DNA of 64,000 nucleotides, from the NCBI RefSeq assembly GCF_002865645.1, contig NW_020194691.1, positions 372,001 to 436,000 of the forward strand, given 5' to 3'. A model generated the notes under the pieces. It was given only the letters and a program-made list of their open reading frames with translations, ran no database searches and was not told the origin of the DNA. This document shows positions 23,867-33,103 of this stretch, one piece after another (within the stretch, counting starts at the first letter, position 1; each line of letters starts with the position of its first letter). The stretch comes from Hyaloscypha bicolor E. Lineage: Eukaryota > Ascomycota > Leotiomycetes > Helotiales > Hyaloscyphaceae. Position numbers and translations under genes: made by a program.

Positions 23867-24170
23867 TATAATACGGCAGGCCGTATTTATTAAAAATCAT
23901 ATTGTTTTAGCGGTTTTAAAATTTAAATTATATAGTAAAGGCCATAGCCTTTTATATATAATTTGCGGAAATTATATAAGAAAGCTGGTTTTTCTATAGT
24001 TCTAGAGAATAATCTCTTTTTAATATTTAATTAATTAAGCTTTTATATACTATATACTATTTATATCTTACTATTTATATTTTTAATCTTATTATTTTAC
24101 TATTAAGTTATATTTTATACTCTGGTATATTTTATATAGGTTTTTGTCTTATTATAGTTTTTTTTTCTAT
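23867..24170 (+). repeat. 3' LTR of gypsy-1
   Basis: Starts TATAATACGGCAGGCCGTAT, the same as the 5' LTR apart from transitions, and ends just before AATAT (24171-24175). A purine-rich run, AATAGGAGATCGGA, precedes it and may be the remains of the polypurine tract. Confidence 0.92.
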
Positions 24171-24199
24171 AATATATTTTATTAATTTAATTACTAATT

Positions 24200-25190
24200 C
24201 TAAAGATAAATTTAAGCGGTCTACTAATAATAGTTACTATAAACCAAATTCTTTAATAAAGTTCAAAATTTCCTAGAGCTAATTCAATAATAAATAAAAT
24301 AGCAAATACTTATATAAGAAAATATTAGATTTACTAATAAGAAACCGTCCAGTTTCTATTTTATTTAATTTATTAAATATTACTAATACCCTATTTAATG
24401 CCCTATAAGCCTTTTCTACCAAAGCTTTTAAGGGCAAATCTATAAGCCGATTTCAAGTATATTAATCCAGATTATATATATTTATAAATAAAGATATAAA
24501 AGCCAGTTTATATAATTCTAATAATAATTTTATCGAAATTATATCTACTAATAGGCCGCTAAACTTTTCCAAATACTTATTTAGAATCACCGGTAATAAA
24601 GTCGATAATTAAATTATATTATATAAATATCTTAAAATAGATAAAAATACTATTTTATTTAATAGCCAGGTTAATTTATCTCAAGATATAAAGACTTCTA
24701 ATAATGAATCCAAGACCCAATTAAAACGGAAGATATATTTTAAGTTTAGCAAATATTTATTAAAGAATTATATTAATAAAGAATCTGAATAGTTAGATAT
24801 TATTTTATTAAAATATATAAAACTTTTAAGGATCTTTTTATAGAAAACAAGGCACTTTTCAGACCTTATAAAACTCGAAAATAAAGGTACCAAATTATTT
24901 AAAGATATCTCAGCTAAGAATTTGTTATAATAGATATATAAACTTTTCGAGTAATTTATTAATATAGAAAAAAGAAAATATAAGCTAATAAATATATTAT
25001 ATTAAGATGGGATTTCTAATTTTAATATATATAAATTAATAAAAGAGGTCGTTTAATAGTAGATCTTAGAGAATAAGGATATCTCGAAATATATTAAAAG
25101 ATCTAGTTAAGGTATTAAAGATTCAATTCTATTCCGGAATATATCTAGTATTAATACTATAGGTAATTTGTTTGACCTGTACTTCTAGTC
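24200..25190 (+). pseudogene. Decayed hypothetical frame flanking gypsy-1
   Basis: A plus-strand frame of about 330 codons, broken only by TAG/TAA, can be followed from NSKDKFKRSTNNSYYKPNSL (near 24,200) to about KRSSQGIKDSILFRNISS (near 25,110). It is rich in Lys, Asn, Ile and Leu and predicted helical; no domain was recognised. It starts right after the gypsy-1 target duplication, while a coding region on the other side (6590-7408) stops just before it. One possibility is that both were one gene split by the element, perhaps with a short intron at the junction; the reading phase across the junction does not match directly, so this is unproven. Confidence 0.45.
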
Positions 25191-25283
25191 AGGTTTCGGT
25201 ATAAAGCGACTAATATTATTATTAAAATAAAACTCATTTCTATTTCTAATTCTATTCTAATTTAACTATCCTTTATAGAAAAG

Positions 25284-25299
25284 TGGTATCAAATTACAG
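25284..25299 (+). other. Possible primer-binding-site-like sequence
   Basis: TGGTATCAAATTACAG begins like the complement of initiator tRNA-Met used by many retroelements (TGGTATCA). The preceding 120 bp resembles an LTR end, but no second LTR was found, so this may be a remnant or chance. Confidence 0.25.
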
Positions 25300-25533
25300 A
25301 AATCAATTCCAGATAAGAACCTATTTCTAAAACGCTACCTCTCTATCCCGGGCTTACTTATATCGGAAAAAACCGGAGCAGATAAGGCCTTGCCAATTCC
25401 AGTAAGTGCTTTACCAGCCTCCGATACCCTTTCAAAGCTTATATTACATTTAATAAAATAGAATATCCTATTTATAGGCAGTTTATTGGTCTGATAGCGG
25501 TTAAGGGGTCGGTCTCGAGAAGTTATCCGATTG

Positions 25534-26428
25534 CAAGGAAGTACTAATTAATAGCAGGAAAAACAGAACCGTATCTATTAGTATTAATAGACTGGATAGT
25601 AGCAGTAATATTATCCGGTATTATATTTATACCGTTATTTATAAGGCTTTATAGTCCGCTTATAATAAACTGGAATATACCTTAGTTAACAAATATAGTA
25701 TTTACCGCTTAAACTACTGGATTCGGATTATTGCCTTATAAAAACTGAAGATCCAAAAAGCTCTTCCGAGTTAATTTATTAAGTTCGGCTGAGAGTACTA
25801 TTAAGGCTTGCGAGATAAGGTTAGATGGGTCAAGAGATTCGGTAATAGAGAGGAATTGGGAAATTGTACCTGTATTGGTTTACTAGTTTTTTATAATAAT
25901 AAGAGTTTAAATATCTTGAAATAATTATTTTATAGTTGACTTAAAATACGGTATATATATAACAATATTATATCTAAGAGTAAGGAGAATTATAGCAGTA
26001 GTTAAGTATTATATATCGGGGTTGGAAGATATAGATATCGAGATAGAAATATTAATAAAAGAGGAAGATAGAATGAGATAAGATATATTTAATTATATTC
26101 CGAAGATGGAAGTATATATAATCGATAATAGCCGTCGGTTATAAAGAAATCAAGAATAATAGAGCTTGAATTTGGTTTGCTCAAAGAAGGGACTGCCGTT
26201 TTTTTATACTTTAAACAATCGAGGTCTTTTCTAATTTCTGATGGGCCACTAGCGATAATCAAGAATACAAGCAGGCGCCAAAATGCAATCCCCTATACTC
26301 GGAAGCATCCGGAGGCCAGGTTCGGCTCCCTTCTTCACCTTCTGGGTGGCCGACTTCGGCTCCTGTACTGGAGCCAATTTCGGCTCTCTATTAATACGTT
26401 ATCCGGAACCCCTACTTGCCGGTTCTGA
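25534..26428 (+). pseudogene. Decayed hypothetical frame
   Basis: One plus-strand frame can be read from about 25,534 (VLINSRKNRTVSISINRLDS) through FIKFGxEYYxGLRDKVRWVK near 25,780 to a clean last segment (LLKEGTAVFLYFKQSRSFLI from 26,177) and TGA before 26,428, with scattered TAG/TAA stops in the first 650 bp only. Mutation density falls from left to right. The last part runs through the TTCGGCTCC repeats and may not be coding. No family was recognised. Confidence 0.4.
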
Positions 26429-26640
26429 GATTACCAGTCATTTAGGAGATCAGAATGGTAAGTCCAGATTTGGACCAGTACTGCCTCTCATAATTCTAAA
26501 AGCGGGTGCAACTATGTTATACTATAAGGTCATCTCACGTATCGGTACAAGCAGGCGCTAAAACGGGATCCCTGTCGGAACCAGTTTCGGCTCCCTCCCC
26601 CCTTTAACTTTAGGTAGCTGAATTCGGCTCCAGGGCGAAG
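26266..26640. repeat. Direct repeats with TTCGGCTCC motif
   Basis: Two related blocks start at 26266 and 26546 (280 bp apart), each opening TACAAGCAGGCGC(C/T)AAAA and each followed by two TTCGGCTCC motifs (26321, 26355; 26586, 26623), with a fifth, TTCGGCTCT, at 26379. The region is GC-richer and free of heavy RIP. Origin unknown; an old tandem duplication or the end of a repeat family. Confidence 0.6.
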
Positions 26641-26935
26641 CTCCACACGCCAGCGCTAGGATGAGTCTAAATGTTACCTCCCTTACTTAGTACAGTCAGA
26701 CAATATCTACAAATAACCCTCAGTCAAAATCTACTCTATATTATTATTACAGTGAAAAGGTCTAAACATTACTGAAAGGTGAGTACTGGCTGATTAATAA
26801 CGAGATTTCGGCCATTATAATTGGTATAGCTGCTTGGTACTCCGTATTTATTCCTTTATCCTTGCTCTATGTTATCTTTTCTCCTCGTTTAATGTAAAAA
26901 AAGCACAAAGATTAAGACCTATTTTTGTAAAGTTA
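26641..26935. other. No feature seen
   Basis: Moderate base composition, no repeat pair and no convincing frame. An open frame at 26834-27073 runs into the solo LTR and is not supported as a gene. Confidence 0.5.
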
Positions 26936-26940
26936 ACTAT

Positions 26941-27242
26941 TGTAGTACGGCAGGCCGTACTCGTCGAAAATCGCGTTGTTTTGGCGGTTTTGAGGTTTAG
27001 GTCACATAGCAAAGGCCGCGGCCTTTTGCACGTGACTTGCGGAAATCATATAAGAAAGCTGGTTTTTCTGTAGACTTAGACAACAATCCTTTATGAGTAT
27101 TTAATCAATTGAGCTTTTATACACTGTATACTGTTTATGCTTTACTGTTTACGCTTTTGATTTGTTATTTTGCTGTCAAGTTACGTTTTGCACTCTAGTG
27201 TACTTTATATGGGTTTTTGTCTTGTCGCAGTTTCCCTCCCAT
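26941..27242 (+). repeat. Solo LTR of the gypsy family, nearly unmutated
   Basis: A 302-bp copy of the gypsy LTR, TGTAGTACGG to CCTCCCAT, flanked by ACTAT on both sides (26936-26940 and 27243-27247). No internal retrotransposon sequence adjoins it, so it is a solo LTR left by LTR-LTR recombination. It keeps CpG-rich segments (CTCGTCGAAAATCGCGTTG, GGCCGCGGCC) that are transitions in most other copies, making it the best proxy for the original LTR in this window. Confidence 0.93.
27004..27042. repeat. 39-bp palindromic module in gypsy LTR
   Basis: ACATAGC, then the palindrome AAAGGCCGCGGCCTTT, then TGCACGTGACTTGCGG. Versions differing almost only by transitions occur in gypsy pol (13990, 54344) and in the 3' region of both copia elements (34837, 42458). 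Confidence 0.72.
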
Positions 27243-27261
27243 ACTATACCCGTATAGCCAG

Positions 27262-27606
27262 CTAAAAATATATAATTTGAACTTCTTTCAAGGTATAATA
27301 TAAGCAAAGTCTCGGATTTTCTTTATCCTCACCCCTTAAGTACAACTCCCAGCTGTTACGAAATATAATACTATTACTATTTAAACGAACAATTATCTCA
27401 TTAAACTTATTTACAATACAGAGCATTATTTTGTCCTTCCAAACTCGAACCATTCTTGCCTGTCTAGTTATCCTATTTACTATTATTAATTCCTCTCCAA
27501 CTTTATATCCTATAATTAATTCTCGCCAAGCCTTGGGGCTTATTACTGCAGCATTTTTCGATACAAATAAGGATTTGATTACCGAGTTTGAGATTGGAAT
27601 TGCACT
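27262..27606 (-). pseudogene. Hypothetical protein fragment
   Basis: An open minus-strand frame of about 114 codons ends at TAA 27262. It reads AVISPKAWRELIIGYKVGEE, then NRITRQARMVRVWKDKIMLC, and near the end LRGEDKENPRLCLYYTLKEV. The only ATG-started part is 63 codons (from 27453). It looks like the C-terminal end of a larger protein, cut off by a stop near 27,607. I do not recognise the family. It lies directly beside the solo LTR target duplication. Confidence 0.4.
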
Positions 27607-27734
27607 TTAGCAAAATTTAAGTAAGTTCCTAATTTCTCTGCTTGAATTTTGCTTCTACTATTTATCCTTTTCGAATATGGAATTTCTTTTTATATATATA
27701 CATAAATTTGTATGAGATACTAACTACGATATTA

Positions 27735-28600
27735 GTATAAATAACGGATACTCTTAATAGTCAAGATGTATTTTTTATAAATATTGGAAACGCCAATAAT
27801 TATATTGAGGTTTTTATTTATATGAACGGTATACAAAGCAAGGTGGATTTTGATACATTTGGCGGTATATATAGAAATATTAGCGGTCTACTATATCTGC
27901 TAACCCAGTCCGGAGTAATAACCGCTATTAGCGTTACTGGCCCTGGAGTTGCCGCTTCTATTACTTGTACGATATTACCTGCCAAGCCTGGTTTTACAGA
28001 AACAATTCTTATTCAACCTTGCCAACCAAGTCCTGAGTAACTATTTCTATCAAATCCTTATATTACATTAATTGCTATTTGGCAAACGGATTCCAAATAA
28101 CTTCCAAACGGTATTTGCGGGTTTGATCTCGCAAACGGATATACTCTTAATATAAAATATACCCTTGAATCTGGCCTTATTAGTTCGTTTATTCCATTAG
28201 AAAAGTATATTTCTAATATTTATAGAAATTTATCTATAAGTACTTCAACTATAGCAGTCTTTTATATATTACGAATACTAATATCAAAATAGTTTTTTAT
28301 TGGGTGAGCTTTCTATAAGCCCTTCTGGAACCGAATACTAATATATTATAATAGCGGGTTTTCTACTACTTGTAATAAATATATATTCGATAGTATTACC
28401 TTAGAACTTATATATACTTGTATTGATTATACTGGGCAAGATCAAGTTTCTATACTTAACCTTAGTAAATATATAAATTATATTCGATGTATTATATAAA
28501 AATTTTAAACTAATAATATATAGATATTATCGGTCCGGATAATAATGGTTTTTTCGTTAAAAACAATTTATATATTGCTTGTCGAAGCCCTGATCAGTAA
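27735..28600 (+). pseudogene. Decayed hypothetical protein
   Basis: A plus-strand frame of nearly 290 codons interrupted by TAA/TAG/TGA at positions that would mostly be Gln. Readable parts include VDFDTFGGIYRNISGLLYLL, SVTGPGVAASITCTILPAKP, LPNGICGFDLANGYTLN and LIYTCIDYTGQDQVSILNLS. The mix of small, polar and Cys residues suggests an extracellular or beta-rich protein, but no signal peptide or known domain is visible. The 72-codon open stretch at 27822-28040 is only a piece of this. Confidence 0.45.
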
Positions 28601-28690
28601 GTAATAAGAGATAGGAGTAAGGTAATAAGGGTGTTTTAAGCGATATAGTATTTTGTTTTAGAAACAGAGATTAGAATACCTTTTAAACGG

Positions 28691-28894
28691 GTGAATCCCA
28701 AAAAAGGAAAACTAGAAGAGATTGCTATTTGTTACGATATTGGAAATTCGCCTGAAGGAAAACAATCACTTATAGCGGGATACTCATATTATACTATAGT
28801 TGATTTAGCTTTTCATATATCGATAATGGAAAATAGTCTACTGGCATGTAATATTAGAATTGTAATTAGTATGAGAAGCACCAAGCCTGAATAG
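28691..28894 (+). pseudogene. Small hypothetical frame, probably a remnant
   Basis: A 67-codon frame whose track start is a GTG (NPKKGKLEEIAICYDIGNSP, later LAFHISIMENSLLACNIRIV), without similarity I recognise. It follows the decayed frame at 27735-28600 by 90 bp and may be its 3' part after frameshift. Confidence 0.25.
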
Positions 28895-30006
28895 ATCCCT
28901 TTCAGTTATTTTTAGTACAGGTCCTTATTTGGTCCCCTTGAGAAGGATCAAATCCGGTTCCTTGTCTGATATTCGGTTATATACAAGTTACGGATATGTC
29001 TTTGACCTAAGCTATACCGCAGCTTATAATTGGTCTATTAAGTAAAGGGATTTGTTTCTAACTCCGAGTGCCTCATACGGGCCAAATCTGACATAGAGGC
29101 GAGAAGAGTGAAAATAAAAGAGAAAGATAAGGAAACAAAGAGATTCTATCAGTTTATCTAGGCACGGGGTTAACGTCTGTCCCTGCGTACCGAGACGCAC
29201 CCTATTACGAGACGAATCTACAGTTTTGGAATTATAAAATTTATTTTAGCAAGTTTATAAAATTGTTATTTATATATTATCTTCTTTAGTTATTTCTCCC
29301 TAAGGAGACCACTTAAGTATAAGAAAAAGACTGTGGTTAACTATATTGTCAATTGTTTTAATTATGCCGCCAATCGCCGCTTCAGCTATCCCCCTCTATT
29401 TAATCGCGACTATTAAAGTCTCTTTAAAATTCGGAGCACTTAAGGAAAGGTCCTATTACGAAATAATATGGCTCCAAATTTTAAAGACACCTAGAGAAGG
29501 AAAGAATACAGTCCGGGAGTTGCACCGGTGCAATGAGATGGTCCGCATGTTTCAGTGCTTAGTAATGTACATTAGCCTAGATAAAATTTACTATATTCAC
29601 ACTCGGGCTCGCTATATCTTAGCCACGCCTTTCAGGCTTAGCCACGTGTGTGGCGTACACTGGTCACGCGTGTGGCGTAAGAGCAAGTTTCTCGAACATT
29701 CTATCGGCGGGTGGCAGTACGTTGGTGCCTGGGCACTGGATCGCCGTCACCCGTCTCCTTCTACAGGTGAAGCATCCCGCGAAGTGCGGGCTGCCCAAAA
29801 AAGCCTTTCGGAACGAAGTCACAAGTGGAGGAGTATGTGATCATAATGCTTGAATTGATTAAGTTCAAATTATAGAGATTGTATCTAGCCAAGATGCAGA
29901 ACTTTTGGGGTGGGATGTCGATTCCGTTGGGGTCTTTTTGTGTCATCAGCTGGAGTAGGGACTTGAGAGACAGGATAATCAATAAGATTTGTAGCAGAAG
30001 GTTCTC
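28895..30006. other. Intergenic transition zone
   Basis: Near-normal composition, lightly mutated. A 164-codon open frame at 29346-29840 overlaps another frame at 29650-29853; neither has a recognisable domain and both look like chance. Short repeated motifs CACGTGTGTGGCGTA and CACGCGTGTGGCGTA occur at about 29,643-29,680. No gene is supported. Confidence 0.45.
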
Positions 30007-30386
30007 GCCGGGGGAGACCCAAAGCTCCAGCAACTGCTAACGCGGATCCGGAAAGGCGAGCAGGAGGTCAAGTATGTGGACCTTTTAAATCATACCTGCT
30101 TCCAGGAAGGGCAGCGAATCCCATGGGAATCGGGCATCACTGCAGTGACGCTGCTGAACCGTAACCGGTGGAATTTGAATATGGAGGCCACGCTCTCATT
30201 CCCGAGCAGCGTCGAGCGCAGTTGCGGGTCTTTATCTCGCAACATCAATGAAAAGGTGGCCAACCGACTGAGAAAGAGGCCATCATGATCCTCGATCACG
30301 GCGATGACAGCAGCATACCCGTGCCGGCGGTATTTATGTTCGTTCCTGGCATGCTGGTTGTCGTGTTCCCCCACCGGAATGTTTGC
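30007..30386 (+). pseudogene. PIF1-like / Helitron-type helicase remnant
   Basis: The frame reads GDPKLQQLLTRIRKGEQE, CFQEGQRIPWESGITAVTLL and NRNRWNLNMEATLSF. It then shifts by one base at about 30,202 to EQRRAQLRVFISQHQ, a TGA, and KEAIMILDHGDDSSIPVPAV, then MFVPGMLVVV. From memory of the family, these blocks belong to the C-terminal half of fungal PIF1-like helicases, many of them Helitron-related. No N-terminal Walker motifs, Rep domain or Helitron ends are present nearby. The frameshift and stop show it is a relic, but unlike most repeats here it is not RIP-mutated. Confidence 0.68.
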
Positions 30387-30681
30387 TCTTCCTAACTCTA
30401 TGTCTTATGTGAGCAGCGCCGCCTTTGCTCAGGCTCGGCTCAGGCCAGGCTCACCTTCGGCTTAGGCAAGTGATGCCACGTGCTGTAATTATGCCCATCC
30501 CTCGCTGATGCCTAAACCCCAAACATCACTCTAGCGGTGTAGATATACCCAGTTAATTAATACTTGCCTTTTCTCTAACTTTACATATCCCTCTTGCCAA
30601 ATAGCTCTAACGGTAGACTTGTAACACTTGTGTCTATCTCAACCGATTTTCTTGACAAATATATTCTGCGTACTCTGTGCC

Positions 30682-32759
30682 ATGCCTGATTCAGCTGGTC
30701 TCAAGTACCTTTCACTTAAATTCTGCGAAAAGTGTTTAATCCACCACAAAAATGCCGCATCCAAATCCAAGTCAATGCATCAGTCACAACATCACAACAT
30801 TTTTGCCTTAGAAGCTTCCGCTTCTGCTGGGTGTACACAATGCAGCATCTTCTACAGCCAGTTGCCTGATGCGGAGATTCTCAAACTCCGCAATCAAACT
30901 CCGACCCCAGTAGCTGAAATGTGTGGTCCTACTCTCTATCAACAACCCAATCTCTGGCACCAGCTTGATATGTCGTATATATATCTCACCTATCGAAAGG
31001 CTAATGACTATGACACTGTGGGTAAAATCGCTTTCGTGGAAAGCGTCCAAGGTATTTACATGGCTCTACTTTACTGAATGACTGAATTCCTAACTGACAA
31101 AGTCTAGCAATTAACGAGTACAAGCATCGCATCAATAGCAATACCAATTGTGACGCTTCTTGGTACATTTCCCACTACTGGCTCAAGAAGTGCGTGGAAA
31201 ATCACAGGCCATGTTCGAAGCGGACGAAGCTACATAGGCTACCGACGCGTCTGCTTGATCTTGGGAGATCGGGAATTCTCACCGATATTCGGCTTTGCGA
31301 GTCTGCAAACCTTAGCCAGGATATTAAGTACTTCACTTTGAGTCACTGTTGGGGGACGTTGAAGTTCTTGATGCTCTTGAAGGGCAACATAAAAGCGTTT
31401 CAGAAGTCGATTCCCATTCAGGAGCTGAGCAAAACATTCCAGGATAGCATAGTTGTAACAAAGCGACTGGGCTTTCGTTATCTCTGGATTGACTCATTAT
31501 GTATTATCCAAGACGACGATGAAGACTGGCAAAAAGAGTCAGCATTAATGAGTATGGTTTACGGGCTATCAACTTTGAACCTCACAGCGGCGGGAGCTCA
31601 AGACGGGAGTGAGGGACTATTCTTTCAGAGATCACCGTCTTTAGTAAAGCGACTTGAGTTTTCTGTTCCCCCCGATACCAAGAAATCGGATGATGAGGTA
31701 TTCCAGGGTGTGGATCTTCATCTTTACGACCGATGTATTACTTGGAGCCCTATAGCTGCACGAGGCTGGACTTTCCAAGAACAATATTTGGCTCCACGTT
31801 CTCTGCACTTCGGAAAGTCTCAGCTGTTCTGGCAATGCAAACATGGCTATGCATGCGAGACATTCCCGGATGGCCTCCCTGCTGAGCTTAATCCGCTCGA
31901 GCAAAGTCGCTTTGCGTATCATCGAGAGGGAATTCTTGGCAAAATTTCCAACCAGCAGAACCATCTCCGACGGAATCATTCAATCCGAAGTCTTCGTCAA
32001 ACAGGCTTCTTGAAAGAATGGCACGAGGTCGTCCATCAATATTCGAAGAGAAAATTGACTTATGGAAAAGATAAGCTGTTGGCCATTTCTGGCGTTGCTA
32101 GGCATTTACACGAGAAATTTGGTCATGAGTACGTTGCTGGATTATGGAAACCGGAATTGGAATGGCAATTGATGTGGAGTGTCAATTCTTTTGCAGGCCT
32201 ACGCTCTGTTTTATATAGAGCGCCATCCTGGTCATGGGCTTCTGTAGATGGCGAAATTATTCTGGGTTCCGACGACGATGATATCATCTGGCAGACTTGT
32301 CTCGAAATCCTCGACACTTGCATTTTCCCTGTAGCTACGGATCCCTTTGGCCAATTAAGAGATGGTCACCTACAAGTAAGAGGCAGAAAGATGACATATG
32401 GTAAGCACATGGGGAGAAATGGATTGACCTTGATTATGGGAGAACGGTCGGTTGAAATCGAGTGCGAGGTCAAAATGGACGCCTACTTCGAAGCGCTAAG
32501 TACATTCTACTGTCTCTTAGTATATGATGGCACACCCATGTTATCAGGCCGTTGGTTACGAGGTTTGATATTGCAAGCATGCGATAGTCGACCGGGATAT
32601 TTTAGTCGTCGTGGCATGTTCAAGATATCACCAGGGAACTCAGAAGGGTTCAAATCCACTATCGGAGCACCTGTGGTTGATAGTATAAGAACAGACTTTG
32701 GCAAGTTCGACGGGGTTGATGAGTTTCAAAATGACCAATTCATCATTACTCTAGTCTAA
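30682..32759 (+). CDS. HET-domain (heterokaryon incompatibility) protein
   Basis: The only apparently intact gene: two exons (30682-31051 and 31108-32759), 673 residues. HET proteins of filamentous ascomycetes act in self/non-self recognition and can trigger cell death after hyphal fusion; many have unknown partners. The start ATG 30682 (MPDSAGLKYLSLKFCEKC) is the first true ATG of the frame. The N-terminus has two Cys pairs (FCEKC, GCTQC); exon 2 opens with YISHYWLKKCVENHRPC, usual just before the HET domain. The domain spans about residues 198-348: YFTLSHCWG at 198, YLWIDSLCIIQDDDEDW near 248, and ARGWTFQEQYLAPR near 341. The C-terminal 300 residues (for example YRAPSWSWASVDGE) follow the common HET layout without a recognisable second domain such as NACHT or ankyrin repeats. 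Composition is normal and there is no premature stop. Orthology to a named het gene is not claimed. Confidence 0.93.
31052..31107 (+). other. Intron of the HET gene
   Basis: A 56-bp intron: donor GTATTT at 31052, a CTAAC branch-like motif at 31090-31094 and acceptor TAG ending at 31107. Removing it joins VESVQ to INEYKHRINS through a split Ala codon and restores one frame. Size and signals are typical of filamentous fungi. Confidence 0.85.
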
Positions 32760-32905
32760 TCACTCATTCTTAAACGACGCCTATATGATCATTTCTCATT
32801 CGTTGACTAGCTAGGCGTAAAATACTTGAACGGAATTTTGGTTAGCACTTACAAAGGCGCTAGTGGCAGCTTAAGAGGCCGTGTAAGAATTGAGAACCTA
32901 TTATC

Positions 32906-33103
32906 TTGTCTAGTATAGTGAGACGTGGGCGAAAGTACAAGAGTGCAGAACTTGAAGCGCCAGAGCTAACTAACAAGATGGCACGGATGAGCAATGCCCC
33001 CAAGCCAGCGAGTGCCTTGGTGATACAGGCCAGCAGAACACAGATTGCTGAGGATGAGATTGAGCCAGAACTGTGGAGAGCTCCAGTGGCGTGGATGTAT
33101 TAA
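32906..33103 (+). pseudogene. Copia-like polyprotein fragment
   Basis: A 65-codon piece: RRGRKYKSAELEAPELTNKM, ARMSNAPKPASALVIQ, EDEIEPELWRAPVAWMY. This charged linker pattern (RRGRKxKSA, then WRAPVA) resembles, from memory, the linker before reverse transcriptase in fungal Ty1/copia polyproteins. It is lightly mutated and has no neighbouring reverse transcriptase or LTR, so it is a cut-off relic in the gene island. A small unrelated host gene is the alternative. Confidence 0.45.

Larger units (their letters stand above)
7433..24170 (+). mobile_element. gypsy-1: full-length large Ty3/gypsy-type retrotransposon with nested hAT
   Basis: Two direct LTRs (7433-7735 and 23867-24170) enclose about 16.1 kb, of which 3.5 kb is a later hAT insertion; the element itself is near 13.2 kb. 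It is flanked by AATAT on both sides (7428-7432 and 24171-24175). In order inside: leader, gag-like frame, pol with reverse transcriptase, RNase H region and integrase, a long spacer, then an additional frame reaching the 3' LTR. A second copy of the same structure lies at 47815-60899. All frames are interrupted, mostly at codons where C-to-T or G-to-A makes stops, so the element is dead. It is large for a fungal gypsy element, mainly because of the spacer and extra frame. Confidence 0.92.

Noticed and set aside
26834..27073. 79-codon frame
   Set aside because: Its second half is solo LTR sequence.
29346..29840. 164-codon open frame upstream of the HET gene
   Set aside because: No recognisable domain, overlapped by another open frame at 29650-29853, and spans short repeats; no splice or composition support.
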